From: Corynebacterium auriscanis
GTDB taxonomy: Bacteria; Actinomycetota; Actinomycetes; Mycobacteriales; Mycobacteriaceae
Assembly: GCF_030408435.1 (NCBI RefSeq)
Contig: NZ_CP047046.1
Location: 540,572 to 604,571, forward strand
DNA: 64,000 nucleotides
Direction: 5' to 3'
Shown here in pieces: positions 40,958 to 50,011 of the stretch; the stretch's first letter is position 1, and every line of letters starts with the position of its first letter. The notes under the pieces were generated by a model. It did no database searches, was not told where the DNA came from, and was given only the letters and a program-made list of their open reading frames with translations. The translations under genes and the position numbers were made by a program.

Positions 40958-41013
40958 GTGTGGTGGGGTGGGTGGTGTAGATCGTTGTCGGTGCCACACC
41001 ACCACACTCTTTT
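40958..41013 (+). terminator. rrn operon terminator 2
   Basis: Arms GTGTGGTGGGGTGG (40958-40971) and CCACACCACCACAC (40994-41007) with one mismatch, then TCTTTT. Similar in sequence to terminator 1, possibly a duplicate of it. Confidence 0.65.
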
Positions 41014-41425
41014 GCCCGTCTGTGCTGGTGGGGTGGGGTGTGTGGTTGTTGTGATGGGAACGAACTGTTCGTTTCTGTGGGTGGGCTTGTGCACCATCGC
41101 TCAACCGGCGCCATCGCTGTTGCAGCCGCATCCCCTCCTTGTTGAACCCTCTTTGTTTATCCCTGTTTGTCTGGCACTCTGAATGTTCTCAGCTCGCCAC
41201 TGAGTGGGTCGGTGAATGTCAGCTGGGCAGCCGTTAGACCCATTGGCCGATTGAAATCCTCGTCTTCCGCAAATGGCGGGCTGGGCAGGTCAGTGTTTTT
41301 TTCGGGGTGGGTTTCGGGGATTTCCCTGATGCTCTGCGGGTACTACACCAACTAGGGTTTTGTTGTAAGGGCGACGAATGATCGCCCCGAATGGCTCAAT
41401 CACTACATAATCGAGGGAGACAGCA
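41014..41425. other. Intergenic region between rrn and the ABC exporter
   Basis: About 410 bp. No convincing gene, RNA or repeat is seen. A small GGGCGA(TGAATGA)TCGCCC-like dyad lies at about 41369-41388, and GAGGGAGA at 41413-41420 is the ribosome site of the next gene. The promoter of the ABC genes must be here. Confidence 0.5.
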
Positions 41426-42169
41426 ATGTCGATCGGTACACACCCGGTTGCAGCTCGCGCAATCAAATTGGAAAAGAAGTATGGACAGGGAGAAACCGCA
41501 GTCCAAGCACTACGCGGCGTCAATGTTGAATTTGAAATGGGTAGGCTCACCGCAATTATGGGTCCATCCGGTTCCGGAAAGTCGACTCTCATGCATTGCT
41601 TGGCGGGGTTGGACTCGATCACCGGCGGGAATTGCTTCATTGGAGATACTGAGATCTCTTCCATGAAAGATAAAGAGATTACCGCTCTTCGGCGCGATCA
41701 CTTGGGATTCATATTTCAGTCCTTCAACCTTGTACCGACTCTCACGGCGAGAGAAAATATCACACTGCCTAGTGATATTGCTGGTCGCCCCGTCGATGAA
41801 TCATGGTTTGACGAGGTTACTAAGCGGCTGGGTTTGTCCGAGCGCCTAGGCCACCGCCCGTCAGAGCTTTCCGGTGGTCAGCAACAGCGCGTGGCTTGTG
41901 CACGTGCATTGGTTTCTAAGCCCCACATTGTTTTTGGTGATGAACCGACGGGCAACCTCGATTCCAACAGCTCGACAGAAGTTCTCAACATCCTCCGCAC
42001 GGCGGTGGATAGCGACGGTCAAACGGTGGTTATAGTCACCCACGACCCACGGGCGGCTTCGTTTGCGGACCGGGTAATTTTCCTTGCCGACGGCCAAATC
42101 GTCGAAGATCTGAATCAACCATCGGCAGAGTCAATTCTGTCGACCATGGCAAAGATTCAAGAGTTGTAA
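41426..42169 (+). CDS. ABC transporter ATP-binding protein (MacB/LolD type)
   Basis: A 247-residue ATPase with Walker A GPSGSGKST, QSFNLVPTLTARENI, signature [15 protein letters not shown], Walker B IVFGDEPTGNLDS, and His switch VTHDPRAA. This set is typical of MacB/FtsE-like exporters that pair with a single large FtsX-type permease. The permease gene follows after 16 bp. Substrate unknown; corynebacterial relatives are chromosomal core genes. Confidence 0.92.
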   Translation: MSIGTHPVAARAIKLEKKYGQGETAVQALRGVNVEFEMGRLTAIMGPSGSGKSTLMHCLAGLDSITGGNCFIGDTEISSMKDKEITALRRDHLGFIFQSFNLVPTLTARENITLPSDIAGRPVDESWFDEVTKRLGLSERLGHRPSELSGGQQQRVACARALVSKPHIVFGDEPTGNLDSNSSTEVLNILRTAVDSDGQTVVIVTHDPRAASFADRVIFLADGQIVEDLNQPSAESILSTMAKIQEL

Positions 42170-42185
42170 TCAGAAGGCGCTTGAA

Positions 42186-44804
42186 ATGAATAAGAGTTTA
42201 TGGCGCATTTCCGTGCGCAGCGTTTTGGCGAACAAGATCCGGTTTATCTTGACTATTTTGTCCGTCGTTCTCGGCACTGGGTTCATCGCTGGTTCCTTTA
42301 TGTTCACCGATGCCTTGCAACGTTCGTTTGATGGCATTGTTCGAAGTAGTTTTAGTGACGTGGACGTGGCTGTTCAACCCAAACCCGGGCACCCTTTTAA
42401 GGTCTCTGACGATCTGCAATCCAAACTGAAAAACCACCCCGGAGTTGAGAAGGTTAATGTCTCAGACCAAGTAACGGCTCTTCTTGCTGACAAAGACGAC
42501 CAAGTCATCAAAACAGGCGGAGCGCCTTCCGTTGTAATGGCCTTTTATGGACCTGATGACGTTGTAGGCCCACCGTTGAACATAGTATCGGGCGAAGCTC
42601 CTGTGGGTGCTAAGGAAGTGATGCTCAACCAGACAGCGGCTGAAAAGAGCAACGTGCACGCAGGCGATAAAATGTCCGTTTTTACACCCGACGGCCAACG
42701 GTTAGATGTGACCGTCAGTGGTTTGTACACTCTTGACATGGAGCTCGGGGGTTTCGCTGGGGCGGTCATGGACGAGAAAGCTTTTATCGACAACTTCACC
42801 AACGGCTACTTGAAGCAAGGCTATTTTGTTAAAGGTGCTCCCGGTGCGGACCCTGCCCAGCTAAGCCAAACGCTGGCGAAAGAATTCCCCAATGCCAAGG
42901 TAGAGGAGGGAAGTACGGTCGCGGACCGACAGTCACAGCAGATTAGAGAGGGATTGCAGTTCGTTAACTACTTCCTCGTCGCCTTCGGATTGGTCGCCTT
43001 GTTGGTTGGAACGTTCATTATTGCTAACACGTTCTCGATGATTGTCGCCCAACGCATGCGGGAGTTTGCGCTGTTGCGCTCGCTGGGCATGTCCCAAGGC
43101 CAACTAACTACCTCGGTCATCCTAGAAGCCATCTTGGTTGGGATCGTCGGCTCGCTCTTGGGGGTTGCCGCCGGAGTGGGAATCGTGAAAGCTATTTACG
43201 CCATAATGGACGGTCTTGGCTTTGGGTTGCCTTCGTCAGGATTAACTTTGACGCCCCAAGCCATCCTGATTCCACTGCTCCTTGGGTTGGTCGTCACTAT
43301 CGCCAGCGCGTGGGCACCGGCCCGCCGAGCGGGCCGCGTGCACCCTGTCGAGGCAATGCGCTCTGGAGACCGGTCTTCGGCAAGTTCGCTGACAGTGCGA
43401 ACGATCGCGGGTGCGGTCCTCCTAGCTGGTGGTGCTGCCGCCGCGATATTCTCCGCGTTTGCCTGGACAGGTGCGGACACGAAACCCCGGGCCATCGTTG
43501 TCGGTCTAGGTGCCTTCCTCATCATCCTGGGGACGTTCCTAGTTTCTCCCGCACTGTCGCGCGTCATCGTGCCGGGATTGGGCCGAGTAATCGGTGCGCC
43601 GTTTGGTGCTGTAGGGCGCCTTGCATCCACGAATTCGCAGCGAAATCCACGACGGACAGCTGCGACTGCATTCGCATTGGCACTAGGAATTGCCCTTGTT
43701 GCCTCTTTCGGAATGCTGGGAGCGTCCATGAAAGCTTCAATTCGTGGGGTATTGGAAAGCAATATCAGCGCAGACCTTGTGGTTGCAGGTGATTCACAGG
43801 GAGCATTCACTGTCACGCAGCCCGCTCTCCAGGACGTGAAGAAAACTTCAGGGGTGGGACGTGCCACCGCCTTGCGTGTAGCACCGCTTGAGGCTCTCGA
43901 TACGAAGAAGAAGGGCGCGTCGATGATTGCATTGGACGGTCCTGTACAGGATGGAGTGAAGACAACGGTCGCGAGCGGAACGTTGGACCTGGGGGATGAT
44001 GGAATGATCGCCGACAAAGACTACGCTGCGGCGAATGGTTGGGAGATTGGCGACAAAATCAAACTTGGCGTTGCCAGTGTTCCGGGAGGTGGCATGGACT
44101 CGAAGGTGCCGGATCAGATTAAGGGCAAGCCCATTGCCACTGTCACGCTGAAGGGTACCTACGAGTCAAACCAAATTCTGGGTCAAGAAGTGATTAGTCA
44201 GAATGTGGTGGATTCGGTCATGAAAAATGACTCGGTACTATCTCCATTTGCAGGAAAGATCCCCATCATCATGGTGCTGGTGAATGCTGCCGATGGTACG
44301 TCAGTCGAGGAGCTTCAAACCAACTTGGGCGATTCGCTCAAGAAGCACATCATCTTTCAGGTTTTAACACCGCAAGAAATGGCGGGCCAAAGTGCCCAAT
44401 TGGTGAATGGAATGCTGAATACCTTGTACGCCCTGTTGGCACTGGCCATTATCGTGGCAGTTCTGGGAATCATCAATACCTTGGCACTAAATGTCATCGA
44501 GCGTCGCCAAGAGATCGGAATGCTCAGGGCCGTCGGTACTTTCCGGGGGCAAGTCCGTCGGATGATTACCCTAGAAGCCATCCAGATCGCAATCTATGGC
44601 GCACTGGTTGGTGTTCTTGTTGGCCTCGGATTAGGGTGGTGCTTCATCAAGGTGCTGCAAGGAACAGGACTGAATGAAATTGCAGTTCCGTGGGGACAAG
44701 TAGCAGCAATGATGGTGGGTTCTGCGGTAGTCGGAGCAATAGCTGCGTTGTGGCCAGCACACAAGGCGGCGCGCACGGCGCCTCTGGAAGCCATTACAGA
44801 GTAA
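42186..44804 (+). CDS. ABC transporter permease with two FtsX domains
   Basis: An 872-residue membrane protein: one helix near residue 20-40, a ~200-residue periplasmic domain, an FtsX core (~260-390, with LLRSLGMSQGQL), central helices (~405-470), a second external domain (~520-720), and a second FtsX core (~740-870, with GMLRAVGTFRGQVRRMITLEA). Typical MacB-like mechanotransmission design; may move lipids or envelope components. Works with the ATPase upstream. Confidence 0.9.
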   Translation: MNKSLWRISVRSVLANKIRFILTILSVVLGTGFIAGSFMFTDALQRSFDGIVRSSFSDVDVAVQPKPGHPFKVSDDLQSKLKNHPGVEKVNVSDQVTALLADKDDQVIKTGGAPSVVMAFYGPDDVVGPPLNIVSGEAPVGAKEVMLNQTAAEKSNVHAGDKMSVFTPDGQRLDVTVSGLYTLDMELGGFAGAVMDEKAFIDNFTNGYLKQGYFVKGAPGADPAQLSQTLAKEFPNAKVEEGSTVADRQSQQIREGLQFVNYFLVAFGLVALLVGTFIIANTFSMIVAQRMREFALLRSLGMSQGQLTTSVILEAILVGIVGSLLGVAAGVGIVKAIYAIMDGLGFGLPSSGLTLTPQAILIPLLLGLVVTIASAWAPARRAGRVHPVEAMRSGDRSSASSLTVRTIAGAVLLAGGAAAAIFSAFAWTGADTKPRAIVVGLGAFLIILGTFLVSPALSRVIVPGLGRVIGAPFGAVGRLASTNSQRNPRRTAATAFALALGIALVASFGMLGASMKASIRGVLESNISADLVVAGDSQGAFTVTQPALQDVKKTSGVGRATALRVAPLEALDTKKKGASMIALDGPVQDGVKTTVASGTLDLGDDGMIADKDYAAANGWEIGDKIKLGVASVPGGGMDSKVPDQIKGKPIATVTLKGTYESNQILGQEVISQNVVDSVMKNDSVLSPFAGKIPIIMVLVNAADGTSVEELQTNLGDSLKKHIIFQVLTPQEMAGQSAQLVNGMLNTLYALLALAIIVAVLGIINTLALNVIERRQEIGMLRAVGTFRGQVRRMITLEAIQIAIYGALVGVLVGLGLGWCFIKVLQGTGLNEIAVPWGQVAAMMVGSAVVGAIAALWPAHKAARTAPLEAITE

Positions 44805-44823
44805 GGTTTTAACCCCACTAGTC

Positions 44824-44905
44824 CCGGTTCGGCTTAACCCCCCCTCTACCTCCGGTTCGGCTTAACCCCCCTCTACCTCCGGTTCGGCTTAACCCCACCC
44901 GTTCA
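44824..44905 (+). repeat. 27-28-bp tandem repeat after the permease gene
   Basis: Three units starting CCGGTTCGGCTTAACCCC at 44824, 44852 and 44879, joined by CTCTACCT. Begins 20 bp after the permease stop. Confidence 0.88.
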
Positions 44906-45017
44906 GCACGGGCTTGGCCAGCTCCGCACCGGGCAGTCGCTGAGGAACGACGAGGTTACAAGAGGGTTGGGGTTAGCTTGACGGGGTAGCGCAGAGCCGG
45001 GCACTACAATGGTCCTC

Positions 45018-46019
45018 ATGAGTGCAGATCAGCGCATGGAGACCACGCAAACCCCCAACTCCGATATTCTCAACTTGCCGTCGAAGCCTGGGGATATCCA
45101 GCAAGGAGTGCAACCCCTCACTCCAGCGGAGCAGGTTTCGCAGTTGTCCGATTACTTCGAGGATAACTACCCGGAGCTTTTCCACTCGCTAATAGCAGAC
45201 GAGGGGGCCCAATACCGAGCTCAGGGTGATGCGGTTCCGCCGGATCTGATCGCTACGACGGAGTCGCTCTGGGCGAGGTTCCCGGACCTGTTAACGCACG
45301 CTAGTCTGCTCGTTCTCGGTGCTGGTCTCGACCATCGCATGCCACATGTTGCGCAGCTCAAACCCGAGACTCAGGTGAGCGAGTGGGCCCACATTACTCC
45401 AGAATTGCCCGCCTTGCCTGAAGGCATTCGAGCGCAAGTGATTAAACCCAGCAACCCCACGGGGCAGCTAGCAATCAGCTTGCACGGCGGCCCGGGGTGG
45501 TTTGGTGATGGCGCCAGCCACGACTTCCTGTGGATGCCACTTTTCGCGGCTATCGCGGAGCAATCAGGCACAACCATCGTGGATCTTACGTTCCCCCTGC
45601 CTGGGAATAATGGCTGGTCGTGGGAACCCGCCCAGCGTGCCGTGGAAGAAGCCGCAAACACCATCTTGGATTCCGCCGATGCGCTTGATTGCACGGGGGA
45701 GGCCCCAGCTCTCGTTCCCTTCGGTTCCGGTATCCTAGCCGCAGCTACCGCCGCAGAGCGCTTTGATCGCTTCCTTTTCATGACGCCCCGCGTTCCCAGT
45801 AAGGGCTTCGCCCGGTTGCTGCGTGGGGCGTCGGTATATGTATCCCTAGCTAGCCAGGATTCCCGCGCCGATAGTGAGGCCAATGTGCGGGCATATTTCG
45901 ATGCGACGGATGCGGAAGTGGAATACGACCTTAACGAATCTGAACACCTGATTGCAGCGCCAGCGGTGTGGCGCGAGCGGGTGGCAAAGGCCGCAACGTG
46001 GCTCCGAGGGCCGAACTAA
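45018..46019 (+). CDS. Alpha/beta-hydrolase-like protein
   Basis: A 333-residue protein of unknown function. The C-terminal two thirds resemble an alpha/beta hydrolase: oxyanion motif SLHGGPGWFGDG, a nucleophile-elbow-like PFGSGILAAATAAERFDR, and a late ESEHLIAAPAVWRERV with a His in the catalytic position. The elbow is not the usual G-x-S-x-G, so activity is uncertain. N-terminal ~120 residues are helical and acidic. Start unclear (45009, 45018 or 45036). Its last codons and stop are repeated downstream. Confidence 0.7.
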   Translation: MSADQRMETTQTPNSDILNLPSKPGDIQQGVQPLTPAEQVSQLSDYFEDNYPELFHSLIADEGAQYRAQGDAVPPDLIATTESLWARFPDLLTHASLLVLGAGLDHRMPHVAQLKPETQVSEWAHITPELPALPEGIRAQVIKPSNPTGQLAISLHGGPGWFGDGASHDFLWMPLFAAIAEQSGTTIVDLTFPLPGNNGWSWEPAQRAVEEAANTILDSADALDCTGEAPALVPFGSGILAAATAAERFDRFLFMTPRVPSKGFARLLRGASVYVSLASQDSRADSEANVRAYFDATDAEVEYDLNESEHLIAAPAVWRERVAKAATWLRGPN

Positions 46020-46110
46020 CCGAGGGGTTAATCGAGGGCCGAACCAATCGCGGGGTTAATCGAAGGCTGCGTTAATCGAGGGCCGAACTAACTGAGAGGC
46101 TTATTGACCG
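46005..46110 (+). repeat. Degenerate tandem array copied from the hydrolase gene end
   Basis: The last codons plus stop, CGAGGGCCGAACTAAC (46005-46020), recur exactly at 46077-46092 and in part at 46033-46045. GGGGTTAATCGA words (46025, 46053) lie between. Degenerate ~36-bp period. Confidence 0.8.
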
Positions 46111-46119
46111 AGGGGCGCG

Positions 46120-46761
46120 TTAGGCGCGCAGCTGGAAATCGCTGGTGTAGGACTCGTCGAGGCAATCGCGTGTGCGGATGAGGGTATCCCGCAGGAGCTC
46201 GGCTGCTGCCGCGCGATCGCCCTTTTCAAGGAGGTCGACAATCCTGCGATACTTAGAGACATAAGGTGCCTGGAATTCATCCACCTTCGTCTTGCTGATC
46301 ACGATGATGGATAGCCGCATTTTGGCAAGGATCTCGTCCATAGCTTCATCGAGTTGTTCGCTACCGGAGGCACGCACGACTGCGCGGTGAAAGTTCTGCG
46401 ATTCTGTCGCCACACCGAAGTCGTCGCCAATGCGCAAACAGCGCTCTGCCTGGGAGACGTATCCTTCGAGTTCAGCAACATCAAGGTGCTCACCCCACAT
46501 GAGTGCAGCAGTTTCGACGTGTGCACGGGCAGTGTAGAAATCGCGGGCCTCTTCTAGCGTGGGGGATGCGATGAAGACCCCGCGGTTCGGGATGCGTTCA
46601 AGTAACCCCTGGGCGCATAGGGTGGCGAAACTCTCGCGCAGGGTGTTGCGAGAAACTTCTAACTGCTTAGCTAGGGCCAACTCGTTGAGTTTTTCACCAG
46701 GGGTGAAGCGGCCGGAGGCAATCGCTCGACGGATGTCGGAGGTCACTTCGGTTGAACGCAT
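46120..46761 (-). CDS. GntR-family (FCD domain) transcriptional regulator
   Basis: A 213-residue regulator: winged helix (1-68, KQLEVSRNTLRESFATLCAQ, RIPNRGVFI) and an all-helical FCD ligand domain. In the FCD part the metal-binding Asp four residues before FHRA is Ser (SQNFHRAVV) and the usual EHR of the late helix is KYRRI, so the metal site looks lost. No metabolic operon adjoins, so the ligand is unknown. A TNGTNNNACNA palindrome upstream suggests autoregulation. Confidence 0.9.
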   Translation of the reverse strand: MRSTEVTSDIRRAIASGRFTPGEKLNELALAKQLEVSRNTLRESFATLCAQGLLERIPNRGVFIASPTLEEARDFYTARAHVETAALMWGEHLDVAELEGYVSQAERCLRIGDDFGVATESQNFHRAVVRASGSEQLDEAMDEILAKMRLSIIVISKTKVDEFQAPYVSKYRRIVDLLEKGDRAAAAELLRDTLIRTRDCLDESYTSDFQLRA

Positions 46762-46790
46762 GAAGTACAGCTTACTTAATGGTTTCTAAA

Positions 46791-46803
46791 GTTGTTAAAC
46801 AAC
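46791..46803. promoter_or_regulatory. FadR-type operator upstream of the GntR gene
   Basis: GTTGTTAAACAAC, a perfect palindrome that fits the FadR-subfamily consensus TNGTNNNACNA, 30 bp before the regulator's start. A looser ATTAGT/ACTAAT inverted repeat lies at 46844-46867. Confidence 0.55.
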
Positions 46804-46954
46804 GCGGCTACTTGAATTACACAAAGATCGCACATTTACCCTCATTAGTGTTGAATAAAGAACTAATAAAGGCACCCGTCGTTGAAGGAAAACCAGTAAG
46901 TGCTTTCTATCAAGGCTGGTTACCGGTATTGTTAAGGACGAAGTTCGTATGTAA

Positions 46955-47455
46955 TTAACCTTGTCCCGTGGAATCCAGAATGGCCCTTTCGGAGATGCGT
47001 TCTAGGATCTGCAAACCGTCGAACAATCGCGCGCGCTCATCATCCGTGAGCTCACGGAGCAATTCCAGCAGCGTGGAATTGCGGGTTGTGTTGGCGCGGT
47101 CAACTGCCTCTCGGCCTGCATCGGTAATACTTAGAATTACTGCCCGGCCGTCTTCCGGCGCACGGGAACGCGTGATGTACCCCAGGGTCTCAAGAGAGGA
47201 AGCGTGCTGGCTCATCGAGGGTTGGCTCACGCCCGATAAACGTGCCATCAATGCCATGGGTCGCGGGCCCTCTTTGAGCTGATTAAGGGTACTTGTTTGG
47301 TTGATCGTCAGTTCGGCGTTGCCATGCAGGATGCGCATCATGTGCACACCTTTGCGAACGCTATCGCGAGTGAGGACTGCTAGGTCCTCGCCAGAGTGGT
47401 TCTCCGAGGCAGGGGAGGTTCCAGAAGCCTTTGAACGATCTTGATTTTCAGCCAC
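46955..47455 (-). CDS. MarR-family transcriptional regulator
   Basis: A 166-residue protein with an unstructured ~25-residue start, then a MarR winged helix: MALMARLSGVSQPSMSQHASSLETLGYITR (recognition helix around SQPSMSQHA) and wing RAPEDGRAVILSITDAG. MarR proteins usually repress a neighbouring gene and themselves in response to small aromatics, metals or oxidants. GTG start at 47455. A long palindrome lies 44 bp upstream. The 3' neighbour is the GntR gene on the same strand, 193 bp away. Confidence 0.9.
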   Translation of the reverse strand: MAENQDRSKASGTSPASENHSGEDLAVLTRDSVRKGVHMMRILHGNAELTINQTSTLNQLKEGPRPMALMARLSGVSQPSMSQHASSLETLGYITRSRAPEDGRAVILSITDAGREAVDRANTTRNSTLLELLRELTDDERARLFDGLQILERISERAILDSTGQG

Positions 47456-47498
47456 AAATTCATCATACCGCGGCGCATTTTCAGGAGCGTAACAAACC

Positions 47499-47520
47499 TC
47501 TAGATAATTACTTATCTAGA
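47499..47520. promoter_or_regulatory. Candidate MarR operator
   Basis: Perfect 9-bp arms TCTAGATAA (47499-47507) and TTATCTAGA (47512-47520) with TTAC between. It overlaps the last codons of the DUF3239 gene and lies upstream of the MarR gene. AT-rich and without a T tail, so an operator is more likely than a terminator. Confidence 0.6.
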
Positions 47521-48158
47521 AGCAAAAGGTTTCGCTTCGTTCGCTTCACCTCGGCCAGGCGATCGATTCCCTTCTCGATCTTCTTCCAATCGCGTTCTGG
47601 AATGGCCTGTTCCGCCTTGCGCCACACTTCTTGATCAGAGGTGCCCCACGCGACAGGCATCGGGGAAATCTCCTCGTATGTGTGTTGACTACGGAAAGAA
47701 CGATTGCCCAACACAGCCATCGATGGCACACGCGCGCCAACTTCGCGCCGCACGCCCGGCACACTCGTTACAACGCGACCCGCTAGTGCAGGTTGAGTAC
47801 CGCGAGCCTCGGGTTCCGCGGCGGCGTCAACATAAGCAAGAAGGAAAATATCCCGAGCGTTCACCTCTGCGATAACGGCAGGGACCAAGTGGTAGGCATC
47901 GTAATACTCCTGCGGGGTGCCCATCTTTTTAGGCAAGACAGGGATGAGTGCCAGGCTGAGCAGAGCGAAAACACCCAGGATGATCGCTGCCGCGATACTG
48001 ATGAGCACCACCCCTTTGATGGCGAAAACCACGCCGATGATGATCACGAGAATAAGCGCTAAAAGGGCAGCGGAGATTTGCGCGCGCTTCGCATCACGGA
48101 AGAACTCATTGTGCTTGCGGGCGTAGCCCTCTTCGACGTTAAAACGGAAATTAGTCAT
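47508..48158 (-). CDS. DUF3239 membrane protein
   Basis: A 216-residue protein with two adjacent membrane helices (ISAALLALILVIIIGVVFAI and SIAAAIILGVFALLSLALIPV) and a cytoplasmic-type C-terminal domain containing PQEYYDAYHLVPAVIAEVN and VPSMAVLGNRSFR. This is the corynebacterial DUF3239 family. Function unknown. Its ATG is 2 nt from the end of the XPB gene, so the two are co-transcribed. Confidence 0.82.
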   Translation of the reverse strand: MTNFRFNVEEGYARKHNEFFRDAKRAQISAALLALILVIIIGVVFAIKGVVLISIAAAIILGVFALLSLALIPVLPKKMGTPQEYYDAYHLVPAVIAEVNARDIFLLAYVDAAAEPEARGTQPALAGRVVTSVPGVRREVGARVPSMAVLGNRSFRSQHTYEEISPMPVAWGTSDQEVWRKAEQAIPERDWKKIEKGIDRLAEVKRTKRNLLLLDK

Positions 48159-48160
48159 GT

Positions 48161-49825
48161 TTAATACAAGTCCTCAGAATCCATGATGCGGTAGCCGTAC
48201 CCTTGCTCGGCTAGAAAACGCTGGCGATGGGCAGCATAATCCGCATCTAGTGTGTCACGGGTAACCACGGAATAGAAGAAGGCCCCGCCACCATCGGGTT
48301 TGGGGCGCAAGATACGGCCCAAACGCTGCGCTTCTTCCTGTCGAGAACCGAACGTCCCCGAAACTTGGATCGCCACGGACGCGCCCGGTAGGTCAACGGA
48401 GAAGTTGGCCACCTTACTGACCGCTAGCACCCGAATCTCCCCATCGCGGAATTGTTGGTACAGTTTTTCGCGCTTCGCTGTGCCCGTGCGGCCGTCAATG
48501 ACGGGGACATCGAATTTTTCGGCGATTTCCTCTAGCTGGTCCAAGTACGCACCAATGATCAGCGTGGGCTCGTTGGGGTGAAGTTCCAAAATGCGGCGCA
48601 CCACCGTGTTCTTCTTCGGTGAGGTTGCTGCCAGCCGGTACTTATCGGATTGCTCGGCCACGGCATAGGCCATTCGCTCGTCATCATCGAGCTGGATGCG
48701 CACTTCGGTACAGTCAGCCGGGGCGATCCAACCTTGGGCTTCGATGTCCTTCCATGGCGCGTCGTAACGCTTCGGCCCAATCAGGCTGAACACATCGCCC
48801 TCGCGCCCATCCTCGCGTACCAGCGTGGCGGTTAACCCCAGCCGGCGCCGGGATTGCAGGTCACTGGTCATGCGGAAAACTGGGGCGGGTAGTAGGTGGA
48901 CCTCGTCGTAAATGATCAAGCCCCAGTCACGGGAATCAAAAACCTCGAGGGCTTTGAACTCGCCCTTGGTCTTGCGCGTAATCACCTGGTAGGTAGCGAT
49001 GGTGACCGGGCGGATTTCTTTCTTCTCGCCCGAATACTCGCCGATTTCTTCCTCCGTCAGAGTTGTGCGGCGGATCAGCTCATCGCGCCACTGCCTGCCC
49101 GCGACGGTGTTTGTGACCAAAATCAGGGTGGTGGCTTTGGCCTTCGCCATCGCAGCTGCCCCCACCATGGTTTTACCGGCCCCACAGGGTAGGACGACCA
49201 CACCGGAACCGCCTTCCCAGAAGCTGTCCGCCGCCATATCTTGGTAGTCGCGCAACTGCCACTGTTCGTGTTCCTGCGATAGCGAAATCGAATGCGCTTC
49301 ACCGTCCACGTAGCCGGCCACGTCCTCAGCCGGCCACCCGACTTTCAACAGCTCTTGTTTCAGGCGTCCGCGTTCGGATGGGTGCACCACCACGGTGTCC
49401 GCGTCGATGCTTTGCCCCAGCATCGGCTTGATCTTCCGGTGCCGCTGGATTTCGGCGAGCACGGCCGGATCTTTGGATTCTAGAACTAACCCATGCGCGG
49501 GGTGCTTCGCCAAGGTCAGTCGCCCGTAGCGGTCCATTGTTTCCGCGATATCAATCAATAGTGGCTGCGGAACGGGGAAACGAGAGTATCGCTCCAGCAC
49601 ATCAACTACCTGTTCGGCATCGTGGCCTGCTGCGCGGGCATTCCACAGAGCCAAGGGAGTGATGCGGTAGGTGTGCACGTGTTCGGGAGCGCGCTCTAGT
49701 TCGGCAAATGGAGCCAAAGCATTGCGCGCGTCGCCAGCTGCCGGGTGATCGATCTCCAGCAGTACAGTTTTATCGGATTGAACGATCAGGGGGCCATCGC
49801 CAAGAGGCAAGCCGATCATCTCCAT
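48161..49825 (-). CDS. XPB/ERCC3-type DNA repair helicase
   Basis: A 554-residue superfamily 2 helicase. N-terminal damage-recognition-like domain (1-180), then Walker A PCGAGKTMVG, DEVH box IIYDEVHLLPAP, motif III LGLTATLVREDGREGD, and motif VI EEAQRLGRILRPK. Actinobacterial XPB unwinds DNA 3'-5' and is linked to nucleotide excision repair. A partner gene on the same strand (50012-52357) lies just upstream, as in mycobacteria (Rv0861c-Rv0862c). Confidence 0.94.
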   Translation of the reverse strand: MEMIGLPLGDGPLIVQSDKTVLLEIDHPAAGDARNALAPFAELERAPEHVHTYRITPLALWNARAAGHDAEQVVDVLERYSRFPVPQPLLIDIAETMDRYGRLTLAKHPAHGLVLESKDPAVLAEIQRHRKIKPMLGQSIDADTVVVHPSERGRLKQELLKVGWPAEDVAGYVDGEAHSISLSQEHEQWQLRDYQDMAADSFWEGGSGVVVLPCGAGKTMVGAAAMAKAKATTLILVTNTVAGRQWRDELIRRTTLTEEEIGEYSGEKKEIRPVTIATYQVITRKTKGEFKALEVFDSRDWGLIIYDEVHLLPAPVFRMTSDLQSRRRLGLTATLVREDGREGDVFSLIGPKRYDAPWKDIEAQGWIAPADCTEVRIQLDDDERMAYAVAEQSDKYRLAATSPKKNTVVRRILELHPNEPTLIIGAYLDQLEEIAEKFDVPVIDGRTGTAKREKLYQQFRDGEIRVLAVSKVANFSVDLPGASVAIQVSGTFGSRQEEAQRLGRILRPKPDGGGAFFYSVVTRDTLDADYAAHRQRFLAEQGYGYRIMDSEDLY

Positions 49826-50011
49826 TTCCAGTCATTTGAGCACACCATTGCCTGTGTGTGCCGTGGCACGCCGTGGTACGCCGTGGTGCATCGCGCGAAG
49901 GTCTTTGCGGGGGCACGTGTCAGGTCAAACGAGTTATACCGGGCCGACCCACGAGGAACTTCGTAGGCGCGTATCAGTACAAACACACAATTGTATCGTG
50001 CATTCCCGCAC

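Noticed and set aside
40476..41182. Open frames around the 5S gene
   Set aside because: They overlap 5S rRNA and terminators and have skewed low-complexity composition.
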